This document shows positions 1 to 9,190 of a DNA stretch of 64,000 nt, in pieces. Numbering within the stretch: the first letter of the stretch is position 1; every line of letters starts with the position of its first letter. The notes beneath the pieces are model-generated. The model was not told where the DNA came from and did no database searches. It was given only the letters and a program-made list of their open reading frames with translations. The stretch covers positions 124,001 through 188,000 of the forward strand of contig NZ_BNEA01000001.1 in NCBI RefSeq assembly GCF_016860525.1, given 5' to 3'. The translations under genes and the position numbers were made by a program. Source of the DNA: Streptomyces rubradiris. GTDB taxonomy: Bacteria; Actinomycetota; Actinomycetes; Streptomycetales; Streptomycetaceae.

Positions 1-450
1 CGGGTAGGAGAACCAGCCGGCGGCGTGCGCGCCGGTCGGGGTGGCGAAGCCGGCGAGCAGGGTGAGGGCGCCGAACGCGTAGAGCCAGTAGCCGAGGAGG
101 GTGAGCCGGGGCAGGGCGATGCCGGGGGCGCCGGTCTGCAACGGCACCAGATAGACGCCGAGGCCCAGCGCGAACGGCGTCATGACCAGGTAGATCATCC
201 CGGAGCCGTGGACGGTGAAGACCTGGTCGTACAGGTGCGGGCCGAGGAAGGTCTCCTCGGGGCGGGCGAGCTGGGCGCGCATCAGCAGCGCGAGGACGCC
301 CATGAGCAGCAGGAGGACCAGGGAGGTGCCGGCGGTGAGCAGGCCGACGCGCTTGTGGTCGGTGGTGGAGATCCAGCCGAGCCAGCCGCCCGGCGGGACG
401 CTCCGGCCGGAGTCGTCCGGCCGGGGCCGGGCGGGTGGCGCGACCGTCAT
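1..450 (-). CDS. ctaD: Cytochrome c oxidase subunit I, N-terminal part (cut by window edge)
   Basis: Subunit I of the aa3-type terminal oxidase, the membrane subunit that reduces oxygen and pumps protons. The 150 codons present begin at an ATG that overlaps the ctaC stop (ATGA), so the two are translationally coupled. Near the N-terminus is the family signature ISTTDHKRVG, followed by a first membrane span. A second segment with VHGSGMIYL and PFALGLGVYLVPLQTG matches the heme-ligand helix region, though more divergent than the usual HGTIM form. The C-terminal catalytic core lies outside the window. The divergence suggests a secondary rather than the main housekeeping oxidase (inference). Confidence 0.9.
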   Translation of the reverse strand, partial: MTVAPPARPRPDDSGRSVPPGGWLGWISTTDHKRVGLLTAGTSLVLLLLMGVLALLMRAQLARPEETFLGPHLYDQVFTVHGSGMIYLVMTPFALGLGVYLVPLQTGAPGIALPRLTLLGYWLYAFGALTLLAGFATPTGAHAAGWFSYP

Positions 451-1088
451 GCGGTGGCCGTCCCGCCGTGCGCCCAGCGGTCGTACGCGCGCGGCGGCAC
501 GGCCTTGATCCAGAAGTCCATGGTGTGGTGGCGCCGGCCGCAGAACTCGGCGCACCGGCCGCGCCAGCGGCCCGCCCGGTCCAGGGTGAGGGTGAGGGTG
601 TTCACGTGGTGCGGGAAGGCGTCGGTCTTGTAGCGCAGGCCGGGTACCCAGAGGGAGTGGACGACGTCCCGGGAGGTGAGCCGGAGCTGGACGGTCCGGC
701 CGGCCGGCACGACGAGGGTGGGCATGTCGCGGCCCTTGCAGGTGCCGGTGACGCTGCGGTGGGCCGGGGAGCCCGGGTAGCGGAAGGTCCAGCACCACTG
801 GAAGCCGGTGACGTCGACGCGCAGCGGGCGCGGGCCCGCCGCGGGGTGCTCCCGGTGGTTCTGCCAGGCGGTCCAGGCCACGAGGAAGACCGCGAAGGCG
901 GCCAGGGCGCCGACGTAGTACGCCTCCAGGCGGGGCCGTTCGGCACGCTCGGCGGCGCGGGCCGGGGGGTGGCCGCCCCGGTGGCGCAGGAGCGTCCAGG
1001 CGAGCAGGCCGAGGACGGCGAGGAACACGGCACCGGCGATGGCCGCCTCCACCGTGAACACCGTGCCGAAGATGTGACGCTGCCTCAC
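447..1088 (-). CDS. ctaC: Cytochrome c oxidase subunit II
   Basis: Subunit II carries the CuA centre that takes electrons from cytochrome c and passes them to subunit I. The 213-residue protein has two N-terminal membrane spans (about residues 12-34 and 57-75) and a periplasmic cupredoxin domain. The CuA ligands are complete: H144, then C179, E181, C183, H187 and M190 in CAEFCGRRHHTM. There is no fused cytochrome c domain. It is short for the family because the N-terminal hairpin is compact and the C-terminal tail is absent. It lies upstream of ctaD in the same operon with a 4-base overlap. Confidence 0.93.
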   Translation of the reverse strand: MRQRHIFGTVFTVEAAIAGAVFLAVLGLLAWTLLRHRGGHPPARAAERAERPRLEAYYVGALAAFAVFLVAWTAWQNHREHPAAGPRPLRVDVTGFQWCWTFRYPGSPAHRSVTGTCKGRDMPTLVVPAGRTVQLRLTSRDVVHSLWVPGLRYKTDAFPHHVNTLTLTLDRAGRWRGRCAEFCGRRHHTMDFWIKAVPPRAYDRWAHGGTATA

Positions 1089-1291
1089 GGCGCCACCGCC
1101 TTGGCCCCGCCGCCCCTGACCGTCATCCGATCGCTCCCGTCACTCGCCCGGAGACCGCGACCAACCGGACATTACGGGCAGCTCGTGCGGTCCTCGTGCC
1201 GACACACCGCAGCGGCACGGTCCCCCGCGGCCGGGATGCCGTACGCGCCGGGCGGCGGGACAATCGAGGCACCCGAGCGGGAGGAGGAGCC

Positions 1292-4200
1292 GTGGGCGTA
1301 CGCACCTGGATCGACTCCTGGCCGGTCTACCGGCAGCTCACCGGCACGGATCCGCTGGGCCGGGGGGCGGCCGCCAAGAGCGCGGCGAGCGCCCGGCTCG
1401 CGCCCCGGGTGGCCACGGCCGACCGGGTGGTGAAGTCCGTCTGCCCGTACTGCGCGGTGGGCTGCGGCCAGAACGTGTACGTCGAGGACGGCCGGGTCAC
1501 CCAGATCGAGGGCGACCCGGACTCGCCCGTCTCCCGCGGCCGGCTGTGCCCCAAGGGCGCGGCCAGCCTCCAGCTGACCACCGGGGACGCCCGCGAGCGG
1601 CAGGTCCTCTACCGGCGCCGGTACGGCACCGAGTGGGAGCGGCTGGACCTGGACACGGCGATGGACATGATCGCCGACCGGGTGATCGAGGCCCGCCGGG
1701 CCGGCTGGCAGTGGGAGGTCGACGGGACCCGCACCCGGCGCACCCTGGGCATCGCGAGCCTCGGCGGCGCCACGCTCGACAACGAGGAGAACTACCTGCT
1801 GAAGAAGCTGTTCACCGCGCTGGGAGCGATCCAGATCGAGAACCAGGCGCGCGTTTGACACTCCTCCACCGTTCCCGGTCTGGGAACCTCGTTCGGCCGC
1901 GGCGGCGCGACCACCTTCCAGCAGGACCTCCAGCACGCGGACTGCGTCGTCATCCAGGGCTCGAACATGGCCGAGTGCCATCCGGTCGGGTTCCAGTGGG
2001 TGATGGAGGCCAAGGCCCGCGGCGCCCAGGTGATCCACGTCGACCCGCGGTTCACCCGCACCAGCGCGCTCGCCGACCTGCACGTGCCGCTGCGCGCGGG
2101 TACGGACATCGCCTTCCTCGGCGGGATCGTCAACTACGTGCTCCGGCACGAGAAGTACTTCCGCGAGTACGTCGTGGCGTACACCAACGCCCCGGTGATC
2201 CTGCGGGAGGACTTCCGGGACACCGAGGACCTGGCCGGTGTCTTCTCCGGCCTGGACCGTGACAACCGCAGCTACGACAACGCCAGTTGGCAGTACGAGG
2301 GCACCGAGGTGCAGGCGGCCACCGGCGAGCGGGACGAGGAGTACGAGGAGCGCACCCGGGGCGGCGCGTCCGTGACGGAGGCCGCGCGCGGCGAGGCCCA
2401 CGGCTCCGGTGGCGCGGTGCTCGGCGAGGGCGAGCCGGAACGGGACGCGACGCTGTCCCACCCCCGCTGTGTCTTCCAGGTGCTCAGGCGGCACTACGCC
2501 CGCTACACCCCGGAACTGGTCGAGCGGGTCTGCGGCGTGCCGCGGGAGCTGTTCCGGCGGGTGTGCGAGCTCGTCACGGAGAACTCCGGACGCGACCGGA
2601 CGACGGCCTTCGCCTACGCGGTCGGCTGGACCCAGCACACGGTGGGCGTGCAGAACATCCGGGCCGCCTCCGTCCTGCAACTGCTGCTCGGCAACATCGG
2701 CCGGCCGGGCGGCGGCATCCTGGCGCTGCGCGGCCACGCCTCCATCCAGGGCTCCACGGACATCCCGACCCTGTTCAACCTGCTGCCCGGCTACATCCCG
2801 ATGCCGCACGCGCACCAGGACCAGAACCTGGACGCCTTCGTCGCCGCCGAGGCCGCGCACAAGGGCTACTGGGGCGACATGCGGGCGTACCTGGTGAGCC
2901 TGCTCAAGGCCTACTGGGGTGACGCGGCGAACGCGGAGAACGACTACTGCTTCGACTACCTGCCCCGGCTGACCGGCTCCCACTCGACGTACGAGACGAC
3001 GACAGCCCAGCTGGAGGGCGTCTGCAAAGGCTACTTCCTGATCGGCGAGAACCCGGCGGTGGGCAACGCGAACTCCAAGCTGATGCGGCTCGGCATGGCG
3101 GGCCTCGACTGGCTGGTGGTCCGGGACTTCTCGCTGATCGAGTCGGCGACCTGGTGGCGGGACGGGCCGGAGACCGAGACCGGCGAGCTGCGCACCGAGG
3201 ACATCCGCACGGAGGTGTTCTTCCTGCCGGCCGCCGCGCACACCGAGAAGGACGGCAGCTTCACCAACACCCAGCGGCTGCTCCAGTGGCACCACCAGGC
3301 GGTCGAACCTCCCGGCGAGGCGCGCAGCGACCTGTGGTTCGCCTACCACCTGGGCCGGATCATCCGGGCGAAGCTCGCCGGGTCCGCCGACGAGATGGAC
3401 CGGCCGGTGCTCGACCTGGCCTGGGACTACCCGACGAAGGGCCCGCTCGCCGAGCCGGACGCGGAGGCGGTCCTCGCCGAGATCAACGGCCGTGCCGCGG
3501 ACGGCAGTTTGCTGTCCTCGTACGAGGAGCTGAAGGACGACGGCTCGACGGCCTGCGGCTGCTGGATCTACTGCGGGGTCTACGCCGGCGGCGTCAACCA
3601 GGCGGCCCGCCGCAAGCCGGGCCGGGAACAGGACTGGGTGGCGGCCGAGTGGGCGTGGGCCTGGCCGGCCAACCGGCGAATCCTGTACAACCGCGCCTCG
3701 GCCGACCCCGAGGGCCGGCCGTGGAGCGAGCGGAAGGCGCTGGTGTGGTGGGATCCGGAGCGCGGCGAGTGGACGGGACACGACGTCCCCGACTTCCAGA
3801 AGGACAAGGCGCCGGACCACGTCCCGCCCGAGGGCGCCACGGGACCTCAGGCCCTGTCCGGCACGGACCCGTTCATCATGCAGGCCGACGGCAAGGGGTG
3901 GCTGTACGTCCCCTCCGGGCTCACGGACGGCCCCCTGCCGGCCCACTACGAGCCGCAGGACTCCCCCGTCCCGAACCTGGTCCACGACCAACAGCGCAAT
4001 CCGGTACGGCAGTTGCTGCCGCCGCACCCGGACAACCGCTACCAGCCGAGCGGCGGTGACCCCGGCTCCGCCGTGTTCCCCTACGTGGCCACCACCTACC
4101 GGCTCACCGAGCACCACACGGCGGGCGGGATGTCCCGCTGGCAGCCGTACCTGGCCGAACTCCAGCCGGAGTTCTTCTGCGAGGTGTCCCCCGAGCTGGC

Positions 4201-4552
4201 CGCCGAGCGGGGCCTCGCGCACACCGGGTGGGCGACGGTCGTCAGCGCCCGGGGCGTGATCGAGGCGCGGGTGCTGGTCACCGCCCGGCTGACCCCGCTG
4301 ACCGTGCGCGGGCGCCCGCTGCACCAGGTGGGGCTGCCCTATCACTGGGGTCCGAACGGCTACAGCACCGGGGACGCGGCCAACGAGCTGCTGCACCTGT
4401 CCCTGGACCCCAACACGCACATCCAGGAGACGAAGGCGTTCGCCGTCGACATCCGCCCGGGACGGCGCCCACGGGGCGAAGCGGCCCTGGCGCTGGTGCG
4501 GGCGTACCGGATCCGCGCGGGCATCGACGAACGGACCGGGACCGAGCCGTGA
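1292..4552 (+). CDS. fdhA: Selenocysteine-containing formate dehydrogenase, catalytic alpha subunit
   Basis: Molybdenum/tungsten bis-MGD enzyme oxidising formate to CO2. The GTG at 1292 follows a strong GGAGGAGG site. The 4Fe-4S cysteines are C51, C54, C58 and C86 (CPYCAVGCG ... RGRLCPKG). The in-frame TGA at 1856-1858 is residue 189, in the context NQARV-U-HSS. This matches the active-site Sec-His of enterobacterial FdnG/FdhF. The same frame continues without interruption to 4552, giving 1086 residues. A SECIS-like hairpin follows the TGA, and selD, selC, selB and selA lie directly downstream. There is no Tat signal, so it is probably cytoplasmic. No iron-sulfur beta subunit, membrane gamma subunit or fdhD is visible nearby. 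Confidence 0.95.
1856..1887 (+). promoter_or_regulatory. Sec UGA codon and bacterial SECIS hairpin
   Basis: The TGA at 1856-1858 is followed after 12 bases by a perfect 6-bp stem (GTTCCC 1871-1876 with GGGAAC 1882-1887) closing a GGTCT loop (1877-1881). The E. coli fdhF SECIS also presents GGUCU in its apical loop, starting 19 bases after UGA as I recall it, and the spacing here is identical. This is where the SelB-GTP-Sec-tRNA complex would bind within the coding sequence. Confidence 0.88.
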
Positions 4553-4605
4553 CCGCTGCCGCCGACGGGCCGGCGTGACCGGTCCTGCGACCGGCCGACG
4601 GACCG

Positions 4606-4655
4606 GCGCAAGCGGTCGGCCGCCGGACGGGCACAAGCGGTCTGCCGCCGGACGG
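4606..4655. repeat. Two imperfect tandem 25-bp units in the fdh-selD convergent junction
   Basis: Units 4606-4630 and 4631-4655 match at 23 of 25 positions and are rich in CCGCCGG. They lie between the ends of the convergent fdh and selD genes and probably act as, or derive from, a bidirectional terminator. Confidence 0.5.
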
Positions 4656-4667
4656 GCGGGCGTGGTC

Positions 4668-5681
4668 CTAGCGCAGGACCAGGGAGTGCGGCCCGCGCGG
4701 TACCAGTTCCCCCACCACCGGCGCTCCGGGCACCTCCCCGGCGACGAGCAGCCCCCCGGAGGTCTGCGCGTCGGCGAGCAGCAGCCGGGTGTCCGCGTCC
4801 GTGTCCCCGAAGTCGGTGTGCGGCGCGACCCACTCCAGATTGCGCCGGGTGCCGCCGCTGACGTACCCGTCCCGCACGGCCCGGCGGGCGCCCTCCAGAT
4901 ACGGCACGGCGGCGGTGTCGACCACGGCCGTCACCCCGGAGGCGCGGGCCAGTTTGTGCAGGTGGCCGAGGAGACCGAACCCGGTGATGTCCGTGGCGCA
5001 CTCGACGCCCGCGGCGAGCGCGGCCTCGGCGGCCTCCCGGTTGAGGGCGGCCATCGTGGCGACGGCGTGCTCGAACCGCTCGCCGGTGGCCTTGTGCCGG
5101 TTGTTCAGCACGCCGGTTCCCAGTGGTTTGGTCAGGGACAGCGGCAGCCCCGGCCGTCCGGCGTCGTTGCGCAGCAGCCGTCCGGGGTCGGCGACACCGG
5201 TGACGGCCATGCCGTACTTCGGTTCCGGGTCGTCGACGCTGTGTCCGCCGCCGACGTGGCAGCCCGCCTCGGTGGCGGTGTCGAGGCCGCCGCGCAGCAC
5301 CTCGCGGGCGAGGTCGAACGGGAGCAGGTCGCGCGGCCAGCCGAGCAGGTTGACGGCGAGCACGGGCCGGCCGCCCATCGCGTACACGTCGGACAGGGCG
5401 TTGGCGGCGGCGATCCGCCCCCAGTCGTAGGGGTCGTCCACGACCGGCGTGAAGAAGTCGGCCGTACACACCACGGCGGTCCCCCGGTGCGTGACCACGG
5501 CCGCGTCGTCGCCGGTGGCGAGGCCGACCAGCAGCGGGGTGTCACCCCCGGCGAGCGGGGGCGCGGTCAGTCCGGCGACCACCTCCTCCAGTTCGCCGGG
5601 CGGGATCTTGCAGGCACAGCCGCCGCCGTGGGCGAACCGGGTGAGGCGTACGGGCTTCTGGCCGGTCGGTGTCGTTGTCAT
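4668..5681 (-). CDS. selD: Selenide, water dikinase
   Basis: SelD makes selenophosphate, the selenium donor for Sec-tRNA, from selenide and ATP. The 337-residue length fits the family. The glycine-rich N-terminus contains the catalytic pair C22 and K25 in GGGCACKIPPGEL; SelD here is a Cys form, not itself a selenoprotein. Further AIRS/PurM-like signatures are LVGLATGDDAAV, a VYAMGG block and VGGGHSVDDPEPKYG. The ATG at 5679-5681 has a GAGGAG site. It is divergent from selC with only 36 bp between them and convergent with fdh. Confidence 0.95.
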   Translation of the reverse strand: MTTTPTGQKPVRLTRFAHGGGCACKIPPGELEEVVAGLTAPPLAGGDTPLLVGLATGDDAAVVTHRGTAVVCTADFFTPVVDDPYDWGRIAAANALSDVYAMGGRPVLAVNLLGWPRDLLPFDLAREVLRGGLDTATEAGCHVGGGHSVDDPEPKYGMAVTGVADPGRLLRNDAGRPGLPLSLTKPLGTGVLNNRHKATGERFEHAVATMAALNREAAEAALAAGVECATDITGFGLLGHLHKLARASGVTAVVDTAAVPYLEGARRAVRDGYVSGGTRRNLEWVAPHTDFGDTDADTRLLLADAQTSGGLLVAGEVPGAPVVGELVPRGPHSLVLR

Positions 5682-5717
5682 CGCGGTGGTCTCCTCGGGC
5701 GTAGCCTGACGGGCGGT

Positions 5718-5810
5718 GGAGACGTGTGGGTGCCTGGTGGCCCTCCCGGTCTTCAAAACCGAGGGGCCCGAGGATCTCGGGCCGGCGGGTTCGATTCCCG
5801 TCCGTCTCCG
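5718..5810 (+). tRNA. selC: tRNA-Sec (UCA anticodon)
   Basis: The 93-nt gene has an acceptor stem GGAGACG/CGTCTCC, discriminator G (5810), anticodon TCA at 5753-5755 in loop CTTCAAA, and a long variable arm (CCCGAG/CTCGGG). The T loop is TTCGATT. By hand the T stem pairs over 6 bp (5784-5789 with 5797-5802, one G-T), so acceptor plus T stack totals 13 bp as expected for a bacterial tRNA-Sec, but divided 7+6 rather than the usual 8+5. CCA is not encoded. The 3' half is overlapped antisense by selB. Confidence 0.95.
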
Positions 5811-7600
5811 TTCACCGCGTCTTCTCCGATCACCGGGTCCGTACGGCAGCGCCGGCGCTGTTCGTCCACGCGCTCGGTGTGCCCCCGGGCGTCCAGGAAC
5901 TCCAGCAGCGGTACGGCCACCCGGCGGGTGGTGTCCAGGGCGCGCCGGGCCTCGCTGAGCGTGAACGGCTGGGGCAGCGCGCGCAGCACGGCGGCGGCCG
6001 CGGCGTCCGCGCCGGGCAGCAGCACGATCCCGTCGGCGATCCGCAGCAGCGTCCCGCCGGCCGCCGCGGCGGCCAACGCCCGCCGGTCCAGGCCCAGTTC
6101 GGCGAGCCGCCCGGCCTCGGGGGCGCGGAACGGCGCCTGGGCGAGATCCCGGCGCAGGGCGTCCACGGCGGCCTGTACGGGGGCGGGCAGGGCGGGCCCC
6201 GGGCCGTCGGCGGGGTGCAGCCGGCCCCGGTCGGCGCGCAGCCGGGGCAGCCCCGCGGCGAGCGCGTCGACCAGGGCGCGGTCGGGCAGGCCGAGCAGCC
6301 GGCGGGCGGTCTCGGTGGGCAGGCCGGGGTCCAGCGGATGGGCGCGGGCGTGTTCCCCGGCCCGGGCGACGAGCCGGTCCCGCAGTTCCGCCCAGTGCGC
6401 CGGGTCGGCCAGCCAGTCCCCGGCGACCGGGTCCCCGGGGGCGGGCACGCCCATGGCGCGCAGCTCGGCGCGCCGGACCAGCTTGCGGCGGCGCAGTTCG
6501 GCGGCGGGGTCGGGGCGGCCGGTCATGGTGTCCAGTTCCGCCGCCCGGGCCCGGCCGGCGCCGCGCCGGGACAGCCGGGGCGGCCGTACGTCCAGCACGG
6601 TGACCCCGCGGGGGGTGCGGCCGCCGCCGGGTTCGCGCAGCACCGCGCGGTCGCCCACCCGCAGCGGCAGGCCCCGGCGCAGGGTGAGCCGGGCGGTGTC
6701 CGCGCCGAGCGGGCGGACGGTGACCGGCACGGCGGCCGTACCGATGTGCAGGGTGAGGCACCGGGGCAGGCCGTCCGCGGGTTCCCCGGTGATCCGTACG
6801 TCGGTCACCTCGGCGCACAGCCAGCGGTCGGGGGTCAGCAGCACCTGCCCGCGGCGCAGCGTGCCGTCCCCCGGACCGTGCACGTTGACGGCGACGCGCG
6901 CGACCGCGCCGACGGCGGTCCGCTCCTCGCGCAGGCTCTGCAGGCCGCGCACCCGCAGCGCGGCCGTTCCGTCGGCGGTGACCAGCCGGTCGCCGACCCG
7001 CAGGGTGCCCGCGCCGAGCGTGCCGGTCACCACGGTGCCGTGCCCGCGCACGGTGAACGCCCGGTCCAGCCACAGCCGTACGTCGGCGACGGGGTCGGGG
7101 GCCGGCAACCGGTCGGCGAGCAGGGCCAGTCGGGCGCGCAGGTCGTCCAGGCCGGCGCCGGTGACCGCGCTGACGGCTACGGAGGGGACCGGGCCCAGCG
7201 AGGTGGCGGCCAGGTGCCCGAGGGCGGCGGCGCGCACCGGGGCGGGGTCGGCGAGGTCGCTGCGGGTCACCGCGAGGACGGCGTGCCGGACGCCGAGGGC
7301 GTCCAGGACGGCCAGGTGTTCCGCCGACTGCGGCTGCCAGCCCTGGTCGGCGGCGACCACGAACAGCACGGCGGGCACGGGTCCGACGCCGGCCAGCATG
7401 GTCGGCACGAACCGTTCGTGCCCGGGTACGTCGACGAAGGCCAGGTGGTCGCCGGCCAGCCGGGTCCACACGAAGCCCAGGTCCAGGGTGAGGCCCCGGC
7501 GCCGCTCCTCCTCGTGGCGGTCGGGTTCCATGCCGGTGAGCGCGCGGAGCAGCGTGGACTTGCCGTGGTCGACGTGACCGGCGGTGGCGAGGACCCGCAT
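5753..7600 (-). CDS. selB: Selenocysteine-specific elongation factor SelB
   Basis: SelB is the EF-Tu-like GTPase that delivers Sec-tRNA to UGA codons marked by a SECIS element. The 615 residues show G1 GHVDHGKS (8-15), G3 DVPGHE (57-62) and TRSD (112-115) in place of NKxD, then two beta-barrel domains and a C-terminal run of winged helices that bind SECIS. The ATG at 7600 overlaps the selA stop (TGATG). Normal family sequence ends near FLDARGHTERV. The frame then continues about 30 residues, the last 18 being antisense to selC, and stops at a TGA that is the complement of the UCA anticodon. A shorter protein made by another mechanism cannot be excluded. Confidence 0.93.
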   Translation of the reverse strand: MRVLATAGHVDHGKSTLLRALTGMEPDRHEEERRRGLTLDLGFVWTRLAGDHLAFVDVPGHERFVPTMLAGVGPVPAVLFVVAADQGWQPQSAEHLAVLDALGVRHAVLAVTRSDLADPAPVRAAALGHLAATSLGPVPSVAVSAVTGAGLDDLRARLALLADRLPAPDPVADVRLWLDRAFTVRGHGTVVTGTLGAGTLRVGDRLVTADGTAALRVRGLQSLREERTAVGAVARVAVNVHGPGDGTLRRGQVLLTPDRWLCAEVTDVRITGEPADGLPRCLTLHIGTAAVPVTVRPLGADTARLTLRRGLPLRVGDRAVLREPGGGRTPRGVTVLDVRPPRLSRRGAGRARAAELDTMTGRPDPAAELRRRKLVRRAELRAMGVPAPGDPVAGDWLADPAHWAELRDRLVARAGEHARAHPLDPGLPTETARRLLGLPDRALVDALAAGLPRLRADRGRLHPADGPGPALPAPVQAAVDALRRDLAQAPFRAPEAGRLAELGLDRRALAAAAAGGTLLRIADGIVLLPGADAAAAAVLRALPQPFTLSEARRALDTTRRVAVPLLEFLDARGHTERVDEQRRRCRTDPVIGEDAVNGDGRESNPPARDPRAPRF

Positions 7601-9039
7601 CACGCCCGCCCGTCCACGGTGGGCTCTGCCCTGGATGCGTCTGCCCCGTCCGGCTCCGCCGTGGCGGTCGGGTGCGCGGCGGCTCGGGCCGACCGTACGG
7701 CACGGGCGAGCCGGTCGTCGTCCTCGGGCGGGACCGACCTGAGGTCCAGCAGGCAGCGGCCCGCCTCCAGCCGGCCGACGACCGGGAGGCGGCCGGTGCG
7801 CAGGGCGGCGGCGTACGGCTCGGGCAGGGACAGGGCGGCGCTGGGCAGGGTGACTCCGGGCGCTCCCCCGCCGCCGACGGTGGCGGCGCTCGCGACGGCC
7901 CGTACGTCGGTCCCGTCGGCGGCCAGCGCGGCGGCGAGCCGGTCGGCGCGGGCCCTGAGCCGCTCCGGGCCGGCGGCGAGGGCGCGGGCGGTCGGGGTGG
8001 GCGGGCCGGTGAGGGTGGCCTCCAGCGCGGCGAGGGTCAGCTTGTCGACGCGCAGGGCGCGGGCGAGCGGGTGCCGGGCCAGGGCGCGGAGCAGGTCCTG
8101 ACGGCCGAGGAGGAGCCCGCACTGGGGGCCGCCGAGCAGTTTGTCGCCGCTCGCGGTGACGAGCGCGGCACCGGCGCACAGCTCGCTGTCGGCGTCGGGT
8201 TCGCCGGGCAGGGCCGGGTGCGGGGCGAGCAGCCCGGAGCCGATGTCGACCACCACGGGGACCCCGAGTCCGGTCAGCTCGGCGGTCCGGGCGGACCGGG
8301 TGAAGCCGGTGATACGGAAGTTGGACGGGTGCACCTTCAGCACGAAGGCGGTGTCCGGCCCGATCGCCGCCGCGTAGTCGGCGGGGGTGGTGCGGTTGGT
8401 CGTACCGACCTCGCGGAGCCGCGCCCCGGTCGAGACGAGCAGGTCGGGCAGGCGGAAGCCGTCGCCGATCTCCACCATCTCGCCCCGGCTGACGACGATC
8501 TCCTTGCCGGCGGCGAGCGCGGTGGCCGCCAGGACGAGGGCGGCGGCGCCGTTGTTCACGACGTGCGCGGCGCCGGCGGCCGGCACCCGCTCGCGCAGCG
8601 CGGCGAGCGCGGTGCGGCCCCGGCGGGCCCGTACGCCGGTCGTGAGGTCGAGTTCGACGTCCGTGGGCCCGGACGCCTCCTGGACCGCCTGCCGGGCGGC
8701 GTCCGACAGCGGGGCCCGGCCGAGGTTGGTGTGCAGCAGCACCCCGGTGGCGTTGATCACCGGGCGCAGGCCGCTCGCGGTGCCGGGCAGCAGGTCCAGG
8801 GCCGTGCGCGGGACCTGTTCCGGCGCGATGCCGCCCGCGCGGGCCCGCTCCTGCGCCTGCCGTACGGCGGACTTCACCCGGTGCGCGCCGAGCCGGTCCA
8901 CGGCGGCGGCCAGCCGGGGGTCGCGCAGCAGGGTGTCGGTGCGCGGGATGCGGCGGCGCGCGTCGGCCGTGTCCGGCCGCGGCGGCGCGCCTGCCGGGGT
9001 GTCCCCGGCCGTCCGTCCTGGTGCCGGCCGCTGCTCCAT
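7600..9039 (-). CDS. selA: L-seryl-tRNA(Sec) selenium transferase
   Basis: SelA is the PLP enzyme converting Ser-tRNA(Sec) to Sec-tRNA(Sec) with selenophosphate. The 479-residue product has the conserved PVINATGVLLHTNLGRAPL block (about 93-112) and the PLP-lysine motif SGDKLLGGPQCG (K300). The ATG at 9037-9039 is preferred over upstream in-frame starts because a GGGAGGGAC site precedes it and the N-terminal extension is low complexity. It is first gene of a selA-selB operon with a one-base stop/start overlap. Confidence 0.94.
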   Translation of the reverse strand: MEQRPAPGRTAGDTPAGAPPRPDTADARRRIPRTDTLLRDPRLAAAVDRLGAHRVKSAVRQAQERARAGGIAPEQVPRTALDLLPGTASGLRPVINATGVLLHTNLGRAPLSDAARQAVQEASGPTDVELDLTTGVRARRGRTALAALRERVPAAGAAHVVNNGAAALVLAATALAAGKEIVVSRGEMVEIGDGFRLPDLLVSTGARLREVGTTNRTTPADYAAAIGPDTAFVLKVHPSNFRITGFTRSARTAELTGLGVPVVVDIGSGLLAPHPALPGEPDADSELCAGAALVTASGDKLLGGPQCGLLLGRQDLLRALARHPLARALRVDKLTLAALEATLTGPPTPTARALAAGPERLRARADRLAAALAADGTDVRAVASAATVGGGGAPGVTLPSAALSLPEPYAAALRTGRLPVVGRLEAGRCLLDLRSVPPEDDDRLARAVRSARAAAHPTATAEPDGADASRAEPTVDGRA

Positions 9040-9041
9040 GG

Positions 9042-9087
9042 CGCCCTGTCCCTCCCGGTCCGCCCTGTCCCTCCCGGTCCGCCCTGT
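9042..9087. repeat. 19-bp tandem repeat at the selA ribosome binding site
   Basis: About 2.4 copies of a 19-bp unit (9042-9060, 9061-9079, partial 9080-9087) lie directly upstream of the selA start, so the purine-rich ribosome-binding sequence is present in two copies. It may be simple slippage. Confidence 0.6.
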
Positions 9088-9190
9088 GCCCGTGCGGGTC
9101 CGGCCCATCGTCCCGCGCCGCCCGCGCGGCACCGTCCGACACGCCGGGACGCACGTTGGCGGTGGCCGCCGCCCGGGTACTCGGCGCCGC

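Noticed and set aside
1292..4552. Reading the fdh gene as a pseudogene split by a stop codon at 1856
   Set aside because: The stop is a TGA at the conserved Sec position, the frame is unchanged afterwards, a SECIS hairpin follows and all sel genes are adjacent.
1172..4636. Very long open frame (over 1100 codons) on the minus strand opposite fdh
   Set aside because: Antisense shadow of a GC-biased gene: no ribosome binding site, Val/Gly/Arg-rich without domain signatures, whereas the plus strand has clear catalytic motifs.
5726..8101. Long plus-strand frames starting in selC and running across selB
   Set aside because: Low-complexity translations opposite a well-conserved GTPase, with no start signal.
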